A stretch of 64,000 nucleotides of DNA, taken from Solobacterium moorei (GTDB lineage Bacteria; Bacillota_I; Bacilli_A; Erysipelotrichales; Erysipelotrichaceae). Location of the stretch: positions 868,001 to 932,000 of the forward strand of contig NZ_AP028934.1 in NCBI RefSeq assembly GCF_036323475.1. The letters are read 5' to 3'. Below the pieces are notes generated by a model that was not told where the DNA came from, did no database searches, and worked only from the letters and a program-made list of their open reading frames with translations. Shown here piece by piece: positions 30,227 to 38,516 of the stretch (positions are counted from its first letter, which is position 1; every line of letters starts with the position of its first letter). A program made the position numbers and the translations under genes.

Positions 30227-31575
30227 GAGATGCAGATTACTATGTCAAAAGACGCTTGAAAGCTCCGAAAGCATTCTTTGATTGGTGCTACTCACAAATT
30301 CCGACAATTATTTTTTCAAATAAAGACAAAGTAATTTCATCAAATCGAAAAGGATGTAAAGTTATACGAAAAAGATTGAATAAGAATACGCGGACAGATT
30401 TCTATGATTGCTATAAATGTTTTGCAATCACTCTATGTACGCCAAAACGCATAGAAATACAATCCTATGGTTTTTATTCAAGATACAATCGAGGAATTCA
30501 GGATATTAAATGTGAGCTAGTAAATTTCGAGTTATTCGAAAACGATGAACATATTCAGTGTAGCCAAAATTATTTTCTGAATGATGTCTATCAATTTGGA
30601 TTATGCCGACAGTTCTCAATGGGTGGTCCATATTCAGGAGTGATCATGTATGAGAATGATTTCGATGAGATGCTAAAGCAAAAATCGGAACTAAAATACA
30701 TTGAATGGAAAAAACCTATAAGCATTTATGAAATTAGGCGATTTTATAAATATCGTCGTGAAATAGAATTCTTGCAAAAGATTAAGGCACGACGGATTGC
30801 ATATGAACTGATGTATATGTCTGAACAATGCGATATGAGAATCATGAATGAAAAATGGTTGCGAAAACATAAACACGAAATCAAAAATTCAGATTTTGGA
30901 TTCGAAAAGGTAATTCTAGATGAAAAAATCAGAGAAAGAAACGGAAAAGCGATTGCTGGAATTGAGAAGTATATTTCTCATGTGAATTTTGACAGGATTC
31001 CATCCTGTGTTGGAATTATACACTTTCAAAATTGGGCTATTAAAAATCAGATAGATTTCAGATACTATATCGACTATCTGAAACTAATGGAACAATGCAA
31101 TGTACCAATTAACGATACAAATGCATGTCCTAGAAACCTTAGACAAGCACATGATCATCTTGTGGAACTCAACAATGCTCTTGAACGTGAACGAGAAGCA
31201 AAAGCTAAACGAAACCGTGATAGAGAATTAAAAAATAAATTTGATGAACTCATTAAAACGAGAAATTACATGGAAATGGAGATTAATGGTCTTAAGTTCA
31301 TCTTGCCTAAAAGAGCGAGTGACATTGTTAAAGAAGGTTCCGTATTACATCACTGTGTAAGTACATATGTTGATAGACATGCTTCTGGAAAAACAACAAT
31401 AGTATTTATCAGAAATTCAGAAGATCCAAATAAACCTTTATATACAATGGAATTTTGCAAAAAAGAAATCGTACAGATTCGTGCAAAGTACAATCAAGAA
31501 CCACCAGAAGGTGTATTTGAAGCAGCAGAAATCTGGAAAAAGAAAGTAGTGACAAGAGGAAGAAAGAATGCTTAA
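30223..31575 (+). CDS. PcfJ-like protein
   Basis: A 450-residue protein with the C-terminal PcfJ domain: LPKRASDIVKEGSVLHHCV, STYVDRHASGKTTIVFIR and PLYTMEFCKKEIVQIRAKYN. The N-terminal half is basic and aromatic without a named domain. It has an ATGA overlap with the PcfK-like gene. PcfJ-type proteins are common in conjugative elements and phages; HHC and the downstream Arg/Tyr residues are conserved, suggesting an enzyme of unknown activity. Confidence 0.75.
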   Translation: MRDADYYVKRRLKAPKAFFDWCYSQIPTIIFSNKDKVISSNRKGCKVIRKRLNKNTRTDFYDCYKCFAITLCTPKRIEIQSYGFYSRYNRGIQDIKCELVNFELFENDEHIQCSQNYFLNDVYQFGLCRQFSMGGPYSGVIMYENDFDEMLKQKSELKYIEWKKPISIYEIRRFYKYRREIEFLQKIKARRIAYELMYMSEQCDMRIMNEKWLRKHKHEIKNSDFGFEKVILDEKIRERNGKAIAGIEKYISHVNFDRIPSCVGIIHFQNWAIKNQIDFRYYIDYLKLMEQCNVPINDTNACPRNLRQAHDHLVELNNALEREREAKAKRNRDRELKNKFDELIKTRNYMEMEINGLKFILPKRASDIVKEGSVLHHCVSTYVDRHASGKTTIVFIRNSEDPNKPLYTMEFCKKEIVQIRAKYNQEPPEGVFEAAEIWKKKVVTRGRKNA

Positions 31576-31987
31576 TAAAGAAAAATATAATTTGCGACAA
31601 ATGGATATTTCTACAAAAACAAAAGATGGAAAGATACTATTCTTTAATTTAAAGATCAGAGGAAAAACAATTCATCAGCAAATCTATCCATGCGGCGTGT
31701 TTGCATGTGACGCGATGAGAGAAATGATTGGGTGGTTAGAAGAAGAATATGTTCCTGAAATTCTAACCGAAAAAGAAAAGGCTTATCTATCAGCAGTTAT
31801 CAAGCCATTTAGAAAAGATGTTGAATGTATTGAGAAAGTTGAAAGTTATTATGGTGAAAATGAATTCATACATATAACGATGAAAAAAGATTATGACTAT
31901 TGCGAACTTCCGGCCTTTGAAAAAGGCACAATGTATAAAGGAATGGAAGTGAATAAGGCATACACCTTAGAGGAGTTGGGGTTATGA
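31568..31987 (+). CDS. Hypothetical early phage protein
   Basis: A 139-residue protein overlapping the PcfJ-like gene by 8 bases. Its N-terminal half reads as strands and a helix (FNLKIRGKTIHQQIYPCGVF) and its C-terminus ends in ELPAFEKGTMYKGMEVNKAY, similar in style to small proteins near phage recombination genes. No motif gives a function. Confidence 0.5.
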   Translation: MLNKEKYNLRQMDISTKTKDGKILFFNLKIRGKTIHQQIYPCGVFACDAMREMIGWLEEEYVPEILTEKEKAYLSAVIKPFRKDVECIEKVESYYGENEFIHITMKKDYDYCELPAFEKGTMYKGMEVNKAYTLEELGL

Positions 31988-32295
31988 AGATCTATATCGT
32001 ACATGAAAATGGCGGTGAATACGAAGATGAATGGGATACCATCTTGGGAGCATTTACCACTTTAGAAAAGGCACAAGAATTAAGGGATAGAAAGAAAAAA
32101 GAGGATGATGAATACTCTGAAAAAGAAGAACTTGCACTCAGGGTACTAAATGAAGAGATAACGCTTGAACAATCAGGGCTAAGTGAAGAAGAATATGAAA
32201 TCTATCTTGAAGGGGATTTTGATGACTACGTGAATTACTACATTACTCAAATTACTTTAGACAAAGAGAGCAGAGAAGAAGGGGTAAAAGAATGA
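31984..32295 (+). CDS. Acidic hypothetical protein
   Basis: A 103-residue, strongly acidic protein. The first 35 residues (MKIYIVHENGGEYEDEWDTI, then FTTLEKAQELRDRKKKE) resemble small phage proteins that read as 'VY...G.EYED.W..I....S.E.A'. The rest is Glu-rich helix. Starts and stops overlap both neighbours by four bases. A DNA-mimic role would fit the charge but is speculative. Confidence 0.5.
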   Translation: MKIYIVHENGGEYEDEWDTILGAFTTLEKAQELRDRKKKEDDEYSEKEELALRVLNEEITLEQSGLSEEEYEIYLEGDFDDYVNYYITQITLDKESREEGVKE

Positions 32296-32456
32296 ATATA
32301 TGGTCAATAGTAGTTGTTGCGTTATATACGCTTAGTTTAGGCATGGATTTAGCGAAACATGGGCAGCAAAGAACAGGTAAATATAATTTTTGGGCGAGTT
32401 TGCTCGCTTTTGGAATAATCATGTTCTGCCTTTATATGGGAGGATTTTTCAAATGA
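32292..32456 (+). CDS. 54-residue membrane protein
   Basis: ATG 32292 to TGA 32456, with four-base overlaps on both sides. There are two predicted membrane helices (WSIVVVALYTLSLGMDL and FWASLLAFGIIMFCLYMGGF) separated by a basic KHGQQRTGKYN loop. The function is unknown; it resembles small phage inner-membrane proteins. Confidence 0.55.
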   Translation: MNIWSIVVVALYTLSLGMDLAKHGQQRTGKYNFWASLLAFGIIMFCLYMGGFFK

Positions 32457-32716
32457 ATAAATATCAAGACAGTTTAGATAATTTTGTAAAAGCGTTAAGC
32501 CATTTTACAAATTTTAAAAGTATACATGATTGGAAATCAAACTTACAGGAATTGGTGGATAAGGCGACACCTAAAAAGCCAAAAAACTGGAAAGCAGAAA
32601 GACGGCTAAATGGTGCAGTTGAATTCAATTGTCCAGTTTGCAACAGATTATACACTGAACGTGTTAATTTTTGTGCGAGTTGCGGACAGGCGATAGATTG
32701 GGGTACGTATAAATAA
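32453..32716 (+). CDS. Zinc-ribbon early protein
   Basis: An 87-residue protein with a helical N-terminus and a C-terminal zinc ribbon: CPVCNRLYTERVNFCASCGQ (two CxxC pairs). ATG 32453 overlaps the upstream TGA, and its TAA overlaps the next ATG by one base. Many phages encode such single-ribbon proteins beside methylase genes. The function is unknown. Confidence 0.6.
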   Translation: MNKYQDSLDNFVKALSHFTNFKSIHDWKSNLQELVDKATPKKPKNWKAERRLNGAVEFNCPVCNRLYTERVNFCASCGQAIDWGTYK

Positions 32717-33504
32717 TGAGCGTTGTAATCAAATATCCTGGAGCAAAAAATAGAATTGCAAATTGGATATGCAGCTTCATCCCATCGCATGAAGTTTATC
32801 TTGAGCCATTCTTTGGCGGCGGCGCGATATTCTTCAATAAGAAACAAAAAGCGCATATCGAAACAATAAACGATTTGAATAGAGATGTATTCAATTTTTT
32901 CAAAACACTGCGTGATAATCCAGATAGATTGATTAAATCAATTGAACTCACAGCATATAGCAGAGATGAATATGAATATGCATGGAGCAATCCTGAAGGA
33001 ATAGACAATGTTGAAAGGGCGAGAAGATTCGCGATTAAGTGTTACATGTCAATTGGTGCTGGAAACAGATATAAAAATGGTTTTAGAAGTGGCCAATGCG
33101 GAACATCTCCAAACCCTGCGAAAAGTTGGAACGAGTATCCGGATATTTTACAAGCTGCCTTTGAACGCTTAAAAGGTGTACAAATAGAAAATCTTGACGC
33201 GTTGGAATTGATAAGAAGATATGATACATCGGATGTGTTTATCTATTTAGATCCGCCTTATCTGCTTAGTACGCGAAAAGGCAACATGTATCATCACGAA
33301 ATGACAGACGAGCAACATGTTCAACTGTTAAAAGAAATCAAAAACCATCCTGCAAAAATTATGATTTCAGGATACGAAAATGATATGTACAATTCAGTCC
33401 TGAAAAATTGGCATAAAGAAACCAAAAATACACTTGCAGAATCGTCAAATAAACGAACAGAGGTTCTGTGGATGAATTATTTGCCAGAAAATAAATTGTT
33501 TTAA
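32716..33504 (+). CDS. DNA adenine N6-methyltransferase, D12 (Dam) class
   Basis: A 262-residue methylase. Motif X is KYPGAKNRI at the N-terminus, the AdoMet-binding motif I is EPFFGGGAIFF (about residue 30), the specificity region lies at 70-150, and the catalytic motif IV is DPPY (about 177). No restriction enzyme gene is nearby, so it is an orphan methylase, likely for protection from host restriction or for timing of replication and packaging. The target is probably GATC-like by family, but I cannot confirm it. Confidence 0.92.
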   Translation: MSVVIKYPGAKNRIANWICSFIPSHEVYLEPFFGGGAIFFNKKQKAHIETINDLNRDVFNFFKTLRDNPDRLIKSIELTAYSRDEYEYAWSNPEGIDNVERARRFAIKCYMSIGAGNRYKNGFRSGQCGTSPNPAKSWNEYPDILQAAFERLKGVQIENLDALELIRRYDTSDVFIYLDPPYLLSTRKGNMYHHEMTDEQHVQLLKEIKNHPAKIMISGYENDMYNSVLKNWHKETKNTLAESSNKRTEVLWMNYLPENKLF

Positions 33505-33526
33505 AAATTATAGATTGGAGCGAGAA

Positions 33527-33784
33527 ATGATTAGTTCATTAACGTTTGAAGAAATTCAAATTGGCGAATGGTATTGGGATGAAATAGACAAGATTTATTT
33601 CAAATGCATTGATAAACGTGAGTACGAAAAAACATGTCAACCCAACTTATTTAATCAAGAAACTTCTGAAAAAATACAAAAGGTTGTACGTGTATATCCC
33701 AAAAATGCAAAATATGGTGAATATATAATGTTTAGTCCAAAAAGATTTTATAAGCACAAAGAAGATGCTGATAGATTGGAGTGA
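33527..33784 (+). CDS. Hypothetical early protein
   Basis: An 85-residue protein (SLTFEEIQIGEWYWDEIDKI, then IMFSPKRFYKHKEDADRLE). I chose ATG 33527 with GGAG at 33517-33520 over an upstream TTG. The compact aromatic N-terminus suggests a small beta domain. The function is unknown. Confidence 0.5.
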   Translation: MISSLTFEEIQIGEWYWDEIDKIYFKCIDKREYEKTCQPNLFNQETSEKIQKVVRVYPKNAKYGEYIMFSPKRFYKHKEDADRLE

Positions 33785-33787
33785 AGA

Positions 33788-34054
33788 ATGATGAAATCAA
33801 CTGATATAGAAAAAGTAGAAACGATATTAACAAAAATAGAATGTTTAAAAAAAGAAACTGCAACTCTTAATCGTTCAAAAGAAGAAGGAATAGATGATGC
33901 TCGCGTAAGAATTAATTACATTAATTTTGAAATTGATGGAAATTTATCTATAAAAGTACGCAATGTGATTTTAGATGAATTTAACTCTGAAATGAATGGA
34001 TATATAGAAGAGTTAAAGCAACTTGGAGTTGAGTACGTAGATGAGACAGCTTAG
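33788..34054 (+). CDS. Hypothetical coiled-coil early protein
   Basis: An 88-residue helical protein (KVETILTKIECLKKETATLN, then FNSEMNGYIEELKQLG). Its last bases overlap the start of the tyrosine recombinase gene, so the two are translationally coupled. The function is unknown; it could be a partner of the recombinase. Confidence 0.5.
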   Translation: MMKSTDIEKVETILTKIECLKKETATLNRSKEEGIDDARVRINYINFEIDGNLSIKVRNVILDEFNSEMNGYIEELKQLGVEYVDETA

Positions 34055-34712
34055 ACGTTTGCAACGTACGAAAGGCTATCTTCGGAAGACACCAGATAAA
34101 CACGGTAGAGAAATTGTAAAGCCATTCATTAAGAGTGATTTCGATGAAATGGTTAGATGCTGCATAAATCATCGAGATAAATATGATCCGTCGTCTTGGA
34201 AGTATCGTATGTGGTATCGGAACTATATTCTATTGATTTTAGGGGTCAACACAGGAAATCGCATTGAGACGTTAATAGAATTAACTCCTAGAGACATCGC
34301 TGGCGGTGAATATACGTGTGTAGAAATGAAAACGGGTAAATCTCAGCAATTTAAAATGAATAAGAAAGTATATTCAATTGTAAAGAAATATATTGAGAGA
34401 TATGAAATACAACTGCTTGAGTACATCTTTGAATCAAGACAGGGCTTAAAAGGGTATCCAATCACGCGACAACAGGCATGGAGAATTATAAAGCGGTTAG
34501 CGGATGAAGCTGGAATAAAATATCCTGTAGCTTGCCATAGTCTTAGGAAATCATATGGACGATGGTATTGGGATGAAACACATGATCTATTAACAACGCA
34601 GAAGCTGCTAATGCATGAAAGCGCTGCAGAGACTATGCTCTACATCATGTTAGAGCCATCTGATATACAGGATGTTAGAGAGTCTATTAATTATACCGAA
34701 AAATGGGGATAG
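34041..34712 (+). CDS. Second tyrosine recombinase, internal to prophage 2
   Basis: A 223-residue enzyme with all catalytic residues visible: Arg in GNRIETLIEL (about residue 79), Lys in the EMKTGKSQQF hairpin, HSLRKSYG (about 170), LLMHESAAET (about 193) and Tyr in MLYIMLEP. A short N-terminal core-binding domain precedes them; no arm-binding domain is present. It is not the element's integrase, which is at 24951-25985. A likely core site (11-bp arms, 7-bp spacer) lies 47 bases behind its stop. Possible jobs are dimer resolution, site-specific inversion or control of late genes. Confidence 0.8.
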   Translation: MRQLRRLQRTKGYLRKTPDKHGREIVKPFIKSDFDEMVRCCINHRDKYDPSSWKYRMWYRNYILLILGVNTGNRIETLIELTPRDIAGGEYTCVEMKTGKSQQFKMNKKVYSIVKKYIERYEIQLLEYIFESRQGLKGYPITRQQAWRIIKRLADEAGIKYPVACHSLRKSYGRWYWDETHDLLTTQKLLMHESAAETMLYIMLEPSDIQDVRESINYTEKWG

Positions 34713-34756
34713 ATAAAAACATTCTTGCATGTTCTAAAAATAATACAAATTTATGA

Positions 34757-34887
34757 GTGAGTGTAACATTCGATTTATGTAACACTCAAAAACAGATAAA
34801 AACAAGATAAGCCAGTATTGAAAAGCATTATTAAGAAAATAAAGCTTTGAAATAAGCGTTACATAGTTACGATTCTGTTACACTCAC
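34757..34887. repeat. GAGTGTAAC inverted repeats behind the internal recombinase
   Basis: GAGTGTAACAT (34759-34769), a 7-base spacer and ATGTAACACTC (34777-34787) form an 11-7-11 inverted pair with one mismatch. A third copy, TGTTACACTCAC (34876-34887), is a perfect 12-bp inverted match to 34757-34768. The 11-7-11 layout is that of a tyrosine recombinase core site. Confidence 0.6.
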
Positions 34888-34912
34888 AGACGAATAGAAA
34901 AAGGAGATAAAA

Positions 34913-35158
34913 ATGTATTCAATTCAAACACAAAATAAAGACACAATTTATTACAATCCAAACATTAAGAAGCTTTATGTTATCGATAAAAAAATAGACA
35001 ATAAGCTTCAATATGAAGTACGTGCAACAATAGACAATGATGATCGCTTGTTGGGAAGATATTCAGACAAAGCGGTAGCACAAGAGGTTATGGACGATTT
35101 AATCAGCAATAGCTTTTGGGGAGATACAGTTATGTTATGTATGCCGGAGGATAAATGA
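34913..35158 (+). CDS. Hypothetical phage protein
   Basis: An 81-residue protein (YSIQTQNKDTIYYNPNIKKL, then SDKAVAQEVMDDLISNSFWG), probably a small alpha-beta fold. Ribosome site AAAGGAG before ATG 34913. It follows a 200-base gap that contains the repeat cluster. The function is unknown. Confidence 0.5.
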   Translation: MYSIQTQNKDTIYYNPNIKKLYVIDKKIDNKLQYEVRATIDNDDRLLGRYSDKAVAQEVMDDLISNSFWGDTVMLCMPEDK

Positions 35159-35253
35159 TGATGGTTGCTATTATATCCTTCACATGTGGAGTGTTCTTCG
35201 GAGTATTCATTATGGTAGCGACGAGAATTGCAGGTGTAGATGATAATGACTAA
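35155..35253 (+). CDS. 32-residue membrane peptide
   Basis: ATG 35155 (overlapping the previous TGA) to TAA 35253. It has one hydrophobic helix (VAIISFTCGVFFGVFIMVAT) and an acidic end. Overlaps on both sides support translation. Small single-helix proteins at this place are common in phages of this type. Confidence 0.45.
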   Translation: MMMVAIISFTCGVFFGVFIMVATRIAGVDDND

Positions 35254-35443
35254 GAAAGAGGAAATCGAACTCGCGCTACTTAGAAGAAAAAGAAATGAGC
35301 TAGAAAAGGAAATCGCAAGAGTTAAGGAAGCGCATCGCAGACATGAGTTTGCGGAAGTTAATACATTTCAACTCTTTGTTCTGGAAGATCGTTTGCGTTG
35401 GGTAGAAAAAAAGATAGCTAGAAGGGTGAAGCATGGTAAATGA
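35240..35443 (+). CDS. Small coiled-coil protein
   Basis: A 67-residue highly charged helical protein (EIELALLRRKRNELEKEIAR, VLEDRLRWVEKKIARRVKHG). It starts at ATG 35240 or ATG 35246 and overlaps both neighbours. The function is unknown. Confidence 0.5.
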   Translation: MIMTKKEEIELALLRRKRNELEKEIARVKEAHRRHEFAEVNTFQLFVLEDRLRWVEKKIARRVKHGK

Positions 35444-35855
35444 TGATAAACTGAAATATATTGATGGCAAGTTAAAAGGAATAAAGTATTCTGCAAATAG
35501 AGTTGTTGATATTTGGGATAGATTACAGGAGATTGCTATTGAGTTAAATGGTTCGGTTAGATCGCCATCAATTCGTTCTGAAGAAGAAGCAAAGTATCAA
35601 AGAGGGACATGTATTTATAAAAGCAATATCGCCGAGTTGATTAACGAAGAAGAAGTGCTATTACTGCAATACAATATGTATGAAACAGAGCTGAATGATA
35701 TACAAAGATTCTTACGAAAACTATCTGTTAATGAAATAGAACTGTTGTACGAGAGATATGAATGCGGAAGGTCGTTTGAAACGATAGGATATATACTTGG
35801 ATATGACAATGCATATATTCAGAGACAATTGAAAAAAATTTTATTGAAATATTAA
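35433..35855 (+). CDS. Late transcription regulator, DUF1492/sigma-like
   Basis: A 140-residue helical protein with a C-terminal sigma region 4-like HTH: LSVNEIELLYERYECGRSFE followed by TIGYILGYDNAYIQRQLKK. The arrangement and position, last gene before HNH and terminase, fit the DUF1492/ArpU-like regulators of late gene expression. A perfect 18-bp palindrome starts two bases behind its stop, a possible binding site. Confidence 0.75.
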   Translation: MVNDDKLKYIDGKLKGIKYSANRVVDIWDRLQEIAIELNGSVRSPSIRSEEEAKYQRGTCIYKSNIAELINEEEVLLLQYNMYETELNDIQRFLRKLSVNEIELLYERYECGRSFETIGYILGYDNAYIQRQLKKILLKY

Positions 35856-35856
35856 A

Positions 35857-35874
35857 TTGTCATAATTATGACAA
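35857..35874. promoter_or_regulatory. Perfect 18-bp palindrome at the early/late junction
   Basis: TTGTCATAATTATGACAA is fully self-complementary. It lies directly behind the sigma-like regulator gene and before a -10-like TTACTAT, the place expected for a late-promoter activator site. Confidence 0.6.
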
Positions 35875-35907
35875 GAAAAATATGTTACTATGCGCGTAGG
35901 TGGAAAA

Positions 35908-35937
35908 GGGCACACGTTATTGAGATGTGTGCTTTTT
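35908..35937 (+). terminator. Terminator at the early/late junction
   Basis: GCACAC (35910-35915) pairs with GTGTGC (35927-35932) and is followed by TTTTT. It lies between the regulator gene and the HNH gene. A TTGACA at 35969 lies behind it, but no good -10 follows. Confidence 0.65.
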
Positions 35938-36046
35938 GTGTGGGAAGGCACCAACTGGAATATGTAACTTGACATGAAGTTTTCATTATTAATCCTCCTT
36001 TCAATATAAAATTGATGTCTTCCCTTTCGCCTGCACCGGAGGTTAT

Positions 36047-36349
36047 ATGGCGAGAGAATTTAGCAAAGCGTTTTATAAATCATCCGCATGGATTAAATGT
36101 CGTAAGGCTTTTCTTTCGATACATCCATACTGCAATAGATGTGAACAAGCTGGAAAGATAACTCCAGCTGAACATGTTCATCATAAGATATGGCTAACAC
36201 CAAAGAATATTAATGATCCATACATCACGTTGAACTGGGATAACCTAGAAGCACTATGTCATGATTGTCATACTAAAGAGCATTTAGGCAAGTCACAAGT
36301 TGAAGAAGGATTGTACTTTGATTCATACGGAAATTTAAAGCGCCGATAG
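36047..36349 (+). CDS. HNH endonuclease
   Basis: A 100-residue HNH nuclease: two Cys pairs (CNRC and CHDC), the catalytic HVHHKIWL and NWDNLEALC, and DCHTKEH. Phage HNH proteins beside the terminase genes assist DNA packaging in HK97-type phages. CGGAGG ribosome site before ATG 36047. A 120-base gap with a hairpin separates it from the small terminase, a likely cos region. Confidence 0.9.
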   Translation: MAREFSKAFYKSSAWIKCRKAFLSIHPYCNRCEQAGKITPAEHVHHKIWLTPKNINDPYITLNWDNLEALCHDCHTKEHLGKSQVEEGLYFDSYGNLKRR

Positions 36350-36380
36350 AGGGGGCATAGTAGCAAATAATACGCAAACT

Positions 36381-36407
36381 AAGAGGACCGATGAGCAGTC
36401 CTTTTTA
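36381..36407 (+). terminator. Hairpin between HNH and small terminase genes
   Basis: AGGAC (36384-36388) and GTCCT (36398-36402) followed by TTTTT. It may be a weak terminator, or part of the packaging site. Confidence 0.4.
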
Positions 36408-36469
36408 AACCTGAAACTGAAAAGCGGCTGATGGGTGTAGTCTAAAAGCCGTGTAGAAAGGAAAAAGAT

Positions 36470-36841
36470 ATGGCAAGAAAGAAGAAGGTAGACAAAGAAG
36501 CTCTTATTTTAGAAGAGTTTAAGAGACTTACGGTTATTTTCCAAGATATACCAAATGAGAAGAGAGAACTATGTACTAATCTGATGCAAAATGCAGCTTT
36601 TATGGTCATATCTCTACGTGAATTACAAGATGATTTGCGTGTTAATGGATGGATTGAAGAGTATCAGAATGGTGAAAACCAGTCTGGAAGAAAACCTTCT
36701 AGTGCATCACAGGTATATAACAAATTAATTTCAAACTACAATAACATCATCAAACAGCTTGTTGGGTTGTTGCCTGATGACAAACAAGAAAGTGTTAAGG
36801 CAACTGTAGATCCAATGATGGAGTTCTTTAATACTAAATGA
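36470..36841 (+). CDS. terS: Terminase small subunit, P27 family
   Basis: A 123-residue helical protein: Lys-rich start, then ELCTNLMQNAAFMVISLREL, a Gly-poor loop with YQNGENQSGRKPSSASQVYN, and NNIIKQLVGLLPDD. This order fits the P27-type small terminases. It recognises the phage DNA end for the large subunit encoded next, with which it overlaps by four bases. AAAGG ribosome site before ATG 36470. Confidence 0.85.
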   Translation: MARKKKVDKEALILEEFKRLTVIFQDIPNEKRELCTNLMQNAAFMVISLRELQDDLRVNGWIEEYQNGENQSGRKPSSASQVYNKLISNYNNIIKQLVGLLPDDKQESVKATVDPMMEFFNTK

Positions 36842-38508
36842 TTGAGTACGATCATACTAACTACATTCTTAAATACTGGAATGAAATCAAAAACAAAAAG
36901 ATTGTAGTCAGTAAGAAGATTGAAAAGGTTTATCAGGGGCTGGCTAATGATGTTAAAAGCAAAAGAAGTAAATATAAGTTTGATATAGATAGGGCATCAA
37001 GACCTATTTTTTTTATTGAATCATTCTGCAAGCAGTCAAAAGGTGCAATTGGTGAACCGATTAAACTACGACTATTTCAGAAGGCGGCTATACAAGCTAT
37101 TTTTGGATTTGTTGATAAGAATGGAGTACGCCGATTCAATGAAGTGCTATGGATTATGGGGCGTAAAAACGGTAAATCTGTTCTACTATCAGCAATATCT
37201 CTATACATGATGATAGGAGACCACGAAGGTGGTGCAGAAATAGATTGTGTTGCAAGTAAGAAAGACCAGGCAAAGATTGTATTTAATGAATCTAGAAATA
37301 TGGTCAGACAATCTCCGTATTTATCAAAGTATATCGCTAAGCGAAAGAGTGATATGTATTCTGATTTTAATTTCGGAGTATTCCAGCCACTATCAAGTGA
37401 CTCAAATACATTAGATGGATTGAATGTACATTGTGGTATTATCGATGAATTACATTCAATTAAGGACCGTAATATCTACGATGTAGTTAAACAGGGTATG
37501 TCTGCTAGAAAGCAACCGATTTTGTTTACAATAACTACATCAGGATTTAACAGAGAAGGTATTTATGACGATCTTTATGAATATGCTGATAAGGTCATTA
37601 ATAAAGACACTAATGATGAACGTTTTTTGCCACTCATTTATGAACTTGATAGTACCAAAGAATGGGATGATGAAAAGATGTGGCCAAAGGCTAATCCAGG
37701 ATTAGGAATGATTAAAGCAAAATCATTTCTGCGTGAAATGGTAAGCAGAGCAAAAGTGGATTCTAAGATAAAAGCAACTGTACTTACTAAAGACTTTAAT
37801 CTAAAGAATGTAACATCAGAGACTTGGCTATCTTGGGAACAACTTGATTGCGAGGATACGTTCTCAATAGATGATGTTGCTAATACATATGCGATTGGTG
37901 GATGCGATTTATCTGCTACTACTGACCTTACTGCAGCTACACTCTTAATTCGTAAAAAAGATGATGAGAAAATCTATGTTTTACAGCATTATTTTTTACC
38001 ACAAGCACGAATTGACTACTTAGAAAAGACATCTTCAAAAGAAGCACCATATCAAGTTTGGGCGGACAGAGGATTACTTACTATATGTAACGGAAATATG
38101 GTCAACTATAGCGATGTTACGCAATGGTACAAAGATATGCGTGATAAGTATGGAATTGATTTGTGGAAGATGGGATATGATAGAGCATTAGCTGGATATT
38201 GGGCTGATGAAATGGCTGGAGAATTTGGACAGTCTGTAATGGAAAAGGTTGCACAGGGCCCATTTACTTGGACTGCACCGATGAAGGAACTTGGTGCAAG
38301 ACTGGCAAATAAAGAGATTAACTATGACAACAATCCAATGCTGAAATGGTGTTTATCAAACACTGGAATCAAAGCGCAGGGTAGTATTGAATCAATTCAG
38401 CCTGTAAAGATACAACAGAATAGGCGTATTGATGGTATGGTTAGTTTGTTAAATGCATATGTAATATATGTAAAGTATCGTGATGATTACTTGAATTTAG
38501 TTGGATAG
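36838..38508 (+). CDS. terL: Terminase large subunit, HK97/P27-associated
   Basis: A 556-residue packaging motor. The ATPase has a Walker A-like MGRKNGKSVLLSAIS (about residue 105), a Walker B-like GIIDELHS (about 201) and the TTSGF coupling motif. The nuclease half begins GGCDLSATTDLTA (about 360) and continues with Asp residues near RRIDGMVSLLNA. It is unrelated in detail to the TerL of prophage 1 (different Walker A context). ATGA overlap with terS. Confidence 0.93.
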   Translation: MIEYDHTNYILKYWNEIKNKKIVVSKKIEKVYQGLANDVKSKRSKYKFDIDRASRPIFFIESFCKQSKGAIGEPIKLRLFQKAAIQAIFGFVDKNGVRRFNEVLWIMGRKNGKSVLLSAISLYMMIGDHEGGAEIDCVASKKDQAKIVFNESRNMVRQSPYLSKYIAKRKSDMYSDFNFGVFQPLSSDSNTLDGLNVHCGIIDELHSIKDRNIYDVVKQGMSARKQPILFTITTSGFNREGIYDDLYEYADKVINKDTNDERFLPLIYELDSTKEWDDEKMWPKANPGLGMIKAKSFLREMVSRAKVDSKIKATVLTKDFNLKNVTSETWLSWEQLDCEDTFSIDDVANTYAIGGCDLSATTDLTAATLLIRKKDDEKIYVLQHYFLPQARIDYLEKTSSKEAPYQVWADRGLLTICNGNMVNYSDVTQWYKDMRDKYGIDLWKMGYDRALAGYWADEMAGEFGQSVMEKVAQGPFTWTAPMKELGARLANKEINYDNNPMLKWCLSNTGIKAQGSIESIQPVKIQQNRRIDGMVSLLNAYVIYVKYRDDYLNLVG

Positions 38509-38516
38509 GAGAAGAG

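Noticed and set aside
32716-33504. Restriction-modification system
   Set aside because: Only the adenine methylase is present; no neighbouring gene has nuclease motifs, so it is an orphan phage methylase.
34041-34712. Nested second mobile element integrated in prophage 2
   Set aside because: The recombinase gene overlaps its upstream neighbour and is followed by ordinary phage genes; no insertion boundaries or cargo are visible.
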